From positions 1 to 5,824 of the forward strand of contig JAMCQY010000310.1 of the NCBI GenBank assembly GCA_023381945.1: a stretch of DNA of 5,824 nucleotides. Reading direction: 5' to 3'. The stretch is from Deltaproteobacteria bacterium (GTDB taxonomy: Bacteria; Desulfobacterota; Desulfobaccia; Desulfobaccales; 0-14-0-80-60-11). Positions 5,547-5,824 of this stretch are shown piece after piece. Position numbers and translations under genes: made by a program. Within the stretch, counting starts at the first letter, position 1, and every line of letters starts with the position of its first letter. The notes below the pieces were generated by a model, which was not told where the DNA came from, searched no databases, and saw nothing but the letters and a program-made list of their open reading frames with translations.

Positions 5547-5654
5547 CTCCCTCTCCCTTGAGGGGGGAGGGCCGGGGTGTGGGTGGCGTCATCTGGGCGC
5601 GAGAGGCGACCGCCACCCTCCCCCTAACCCCCTCCCCTCAAGGGAAGGGGAACT
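5547..5654. repeat. REP-like inverted pair (BIME-like) downstream of trpS
   Basis: Unit one has a stem CCCTCTCCC (5549-5557) against GGGGGAGGG (5563-5571), including one G-T pair. Unit two, inverted, has CCCCTCCCCT against AGGGAAGGGG around CA, up to 5650. GGGTGGCG (5581-5588) and CGCCACCC (5611-5618) form a perfect 8-bp inverted repeat between them, so the whole element can fold into one long cruciform. It shares the CCCTCTCCC core and CCCTAACCC tail with the pair at 141-243. It lies about 75 nt after the trpS stop and may protect or end that transcript. Confidence 0.75.
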
Positions 5655-5665
5655 TAAACTTTCAG

Positions 5666-5714
5666 CCTGCAAAGATTTTCATGGTTTTGGTCAGTAGTGT
5701 CCTGCAAAGATTTT
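5666..5714. repeat. 14-bp direct repeat
   Basis: CCTGCAAAGATTTT occurs at 5666-5679 and 5701-5714, 35 nt apart start to start. Each copy is followed by CATG or GCATG. It lies between two REP-like elements in DNA with no supported gene. It may be a duplicated remnant of a mobile element or a protein binding pair; I cannot tell which. Confidence 0.6.
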
Positions 5715-5775
5715 GCATGAGCAGTGGCAGAATGAAAACGAACAATGTAGCCACCGGGCTTTCCCCAAAGCTGTC

Positions 5776-5791
5776 GCGGGCTTAAGCCTGC
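5776..5791. repeat. 16-nt palindrome in intergenic DNA
   Basis: GCGGGCTTAAGCCTGC contains a perfect 10-bp palindrome GGCTTAAGCC extended by a G-T and two G-C pairs. It is preceded by a small hairpin GCTTT-CCCC-AAAGC (about 5759-5772). Neither has a T-run, so I do not call a terminator. Confidence 0.45.
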
Positions 5792-5801
5792 AACAGCAAA
5801 A

Positions 5802-5824
5802 ACCCCCTCTCCCCTTCGAGGGGA
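5802..5824. repeat. Start of a further REP-like unit, cut by the window end
   Basis: The sequence ACCCCCTCTCCCCTTCGAGGGGA begins a hairpin with the same CCCTCTCCCC core as the units at 141-243 and 5547-5654. CCCCT pairs with AGGGG-type sequence around TTCG, and the 3' part is missing because the window ends. Confidence 0.6.

Noticed and set aside
5558..5785. 75-codon open frame after trpS
   Set aside because: Its first half is translated REP-like repeat, it has no ribosome binding site, and the product has no protein-like features.

Overview
The window looks like a piece of a moderately GC-rich anaerobic bacterial chromosome, most plausibly a Desulfobacterota ('deltaproteobacterial') sulfate reducer or syntroph. 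That placement is an inference from gene style: a C_GCAxxG_C_C redox protein with a probable selenocysteine, a TetR regulator next to a crotonase, and REP-like GC-rich palindromes between genes. No rRNA or other marker fixes the taxon. All convincing genes are on the + strand.

Layout. 1-290 is non-coding: an AT-rich stretch, then a pair of REP-like hairpins (141-243). 291-839 encodes a small P-loop kinase of the COG0645/AAA_33 type. 858-1694 encodes an AT-rich, unrecognised lipoprotein-like membrane protein. 1769-2284 encodes a C_GCAxxG_C_C family protein whose reading frame is interrupted by an in-frame UGA at codon 24, exactly where the family has its first conserved Cys. A bacterial-type SECIS hairpin follows directly, so I read this as a selenoprotein with a U-x-x-C motif and not as a broken gene. 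2371-2979 is a TetR/AcrR repressor with its own promoter and a palindromic operator (ACCGA-N4-TCGGT) at the expected transcription start. 3033-3809 is a crotonase-superfamily protein that lacks both classical hydratase glutamates, and 3839-4102 is an 87-residue protein of unknown function. After a strong GC hairpin and a TATAAT-containing leader comes trpS (4415-5470), tryptophanyl-tRNA synthetase. 5471-5824 is non-coding and holds a second REP-like inverted pair, a short direct repeat, a palindrome and the start of another REP-like unit cut by the window end.

How they may work together. tetR, the crotonase gene and the 87-residue gene are closely spaced (53 and 29 nt gaps), run the same way and probably form one autoregulated operon, with an acyl-CoA or similar hydrophobic ligand as the likely inducer (inference). 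The selenoprotein has its own strong Shine-Dalgarno and ends about 20 nt before the tetR promoter, so it appears to be a separate unit. trpS is a housekeeping gene with its own leader.

The most interesting item is the selenoprotein. Standard gene calling would start it at an internal ATG (1901) and lose the active-site half of the redox motif.
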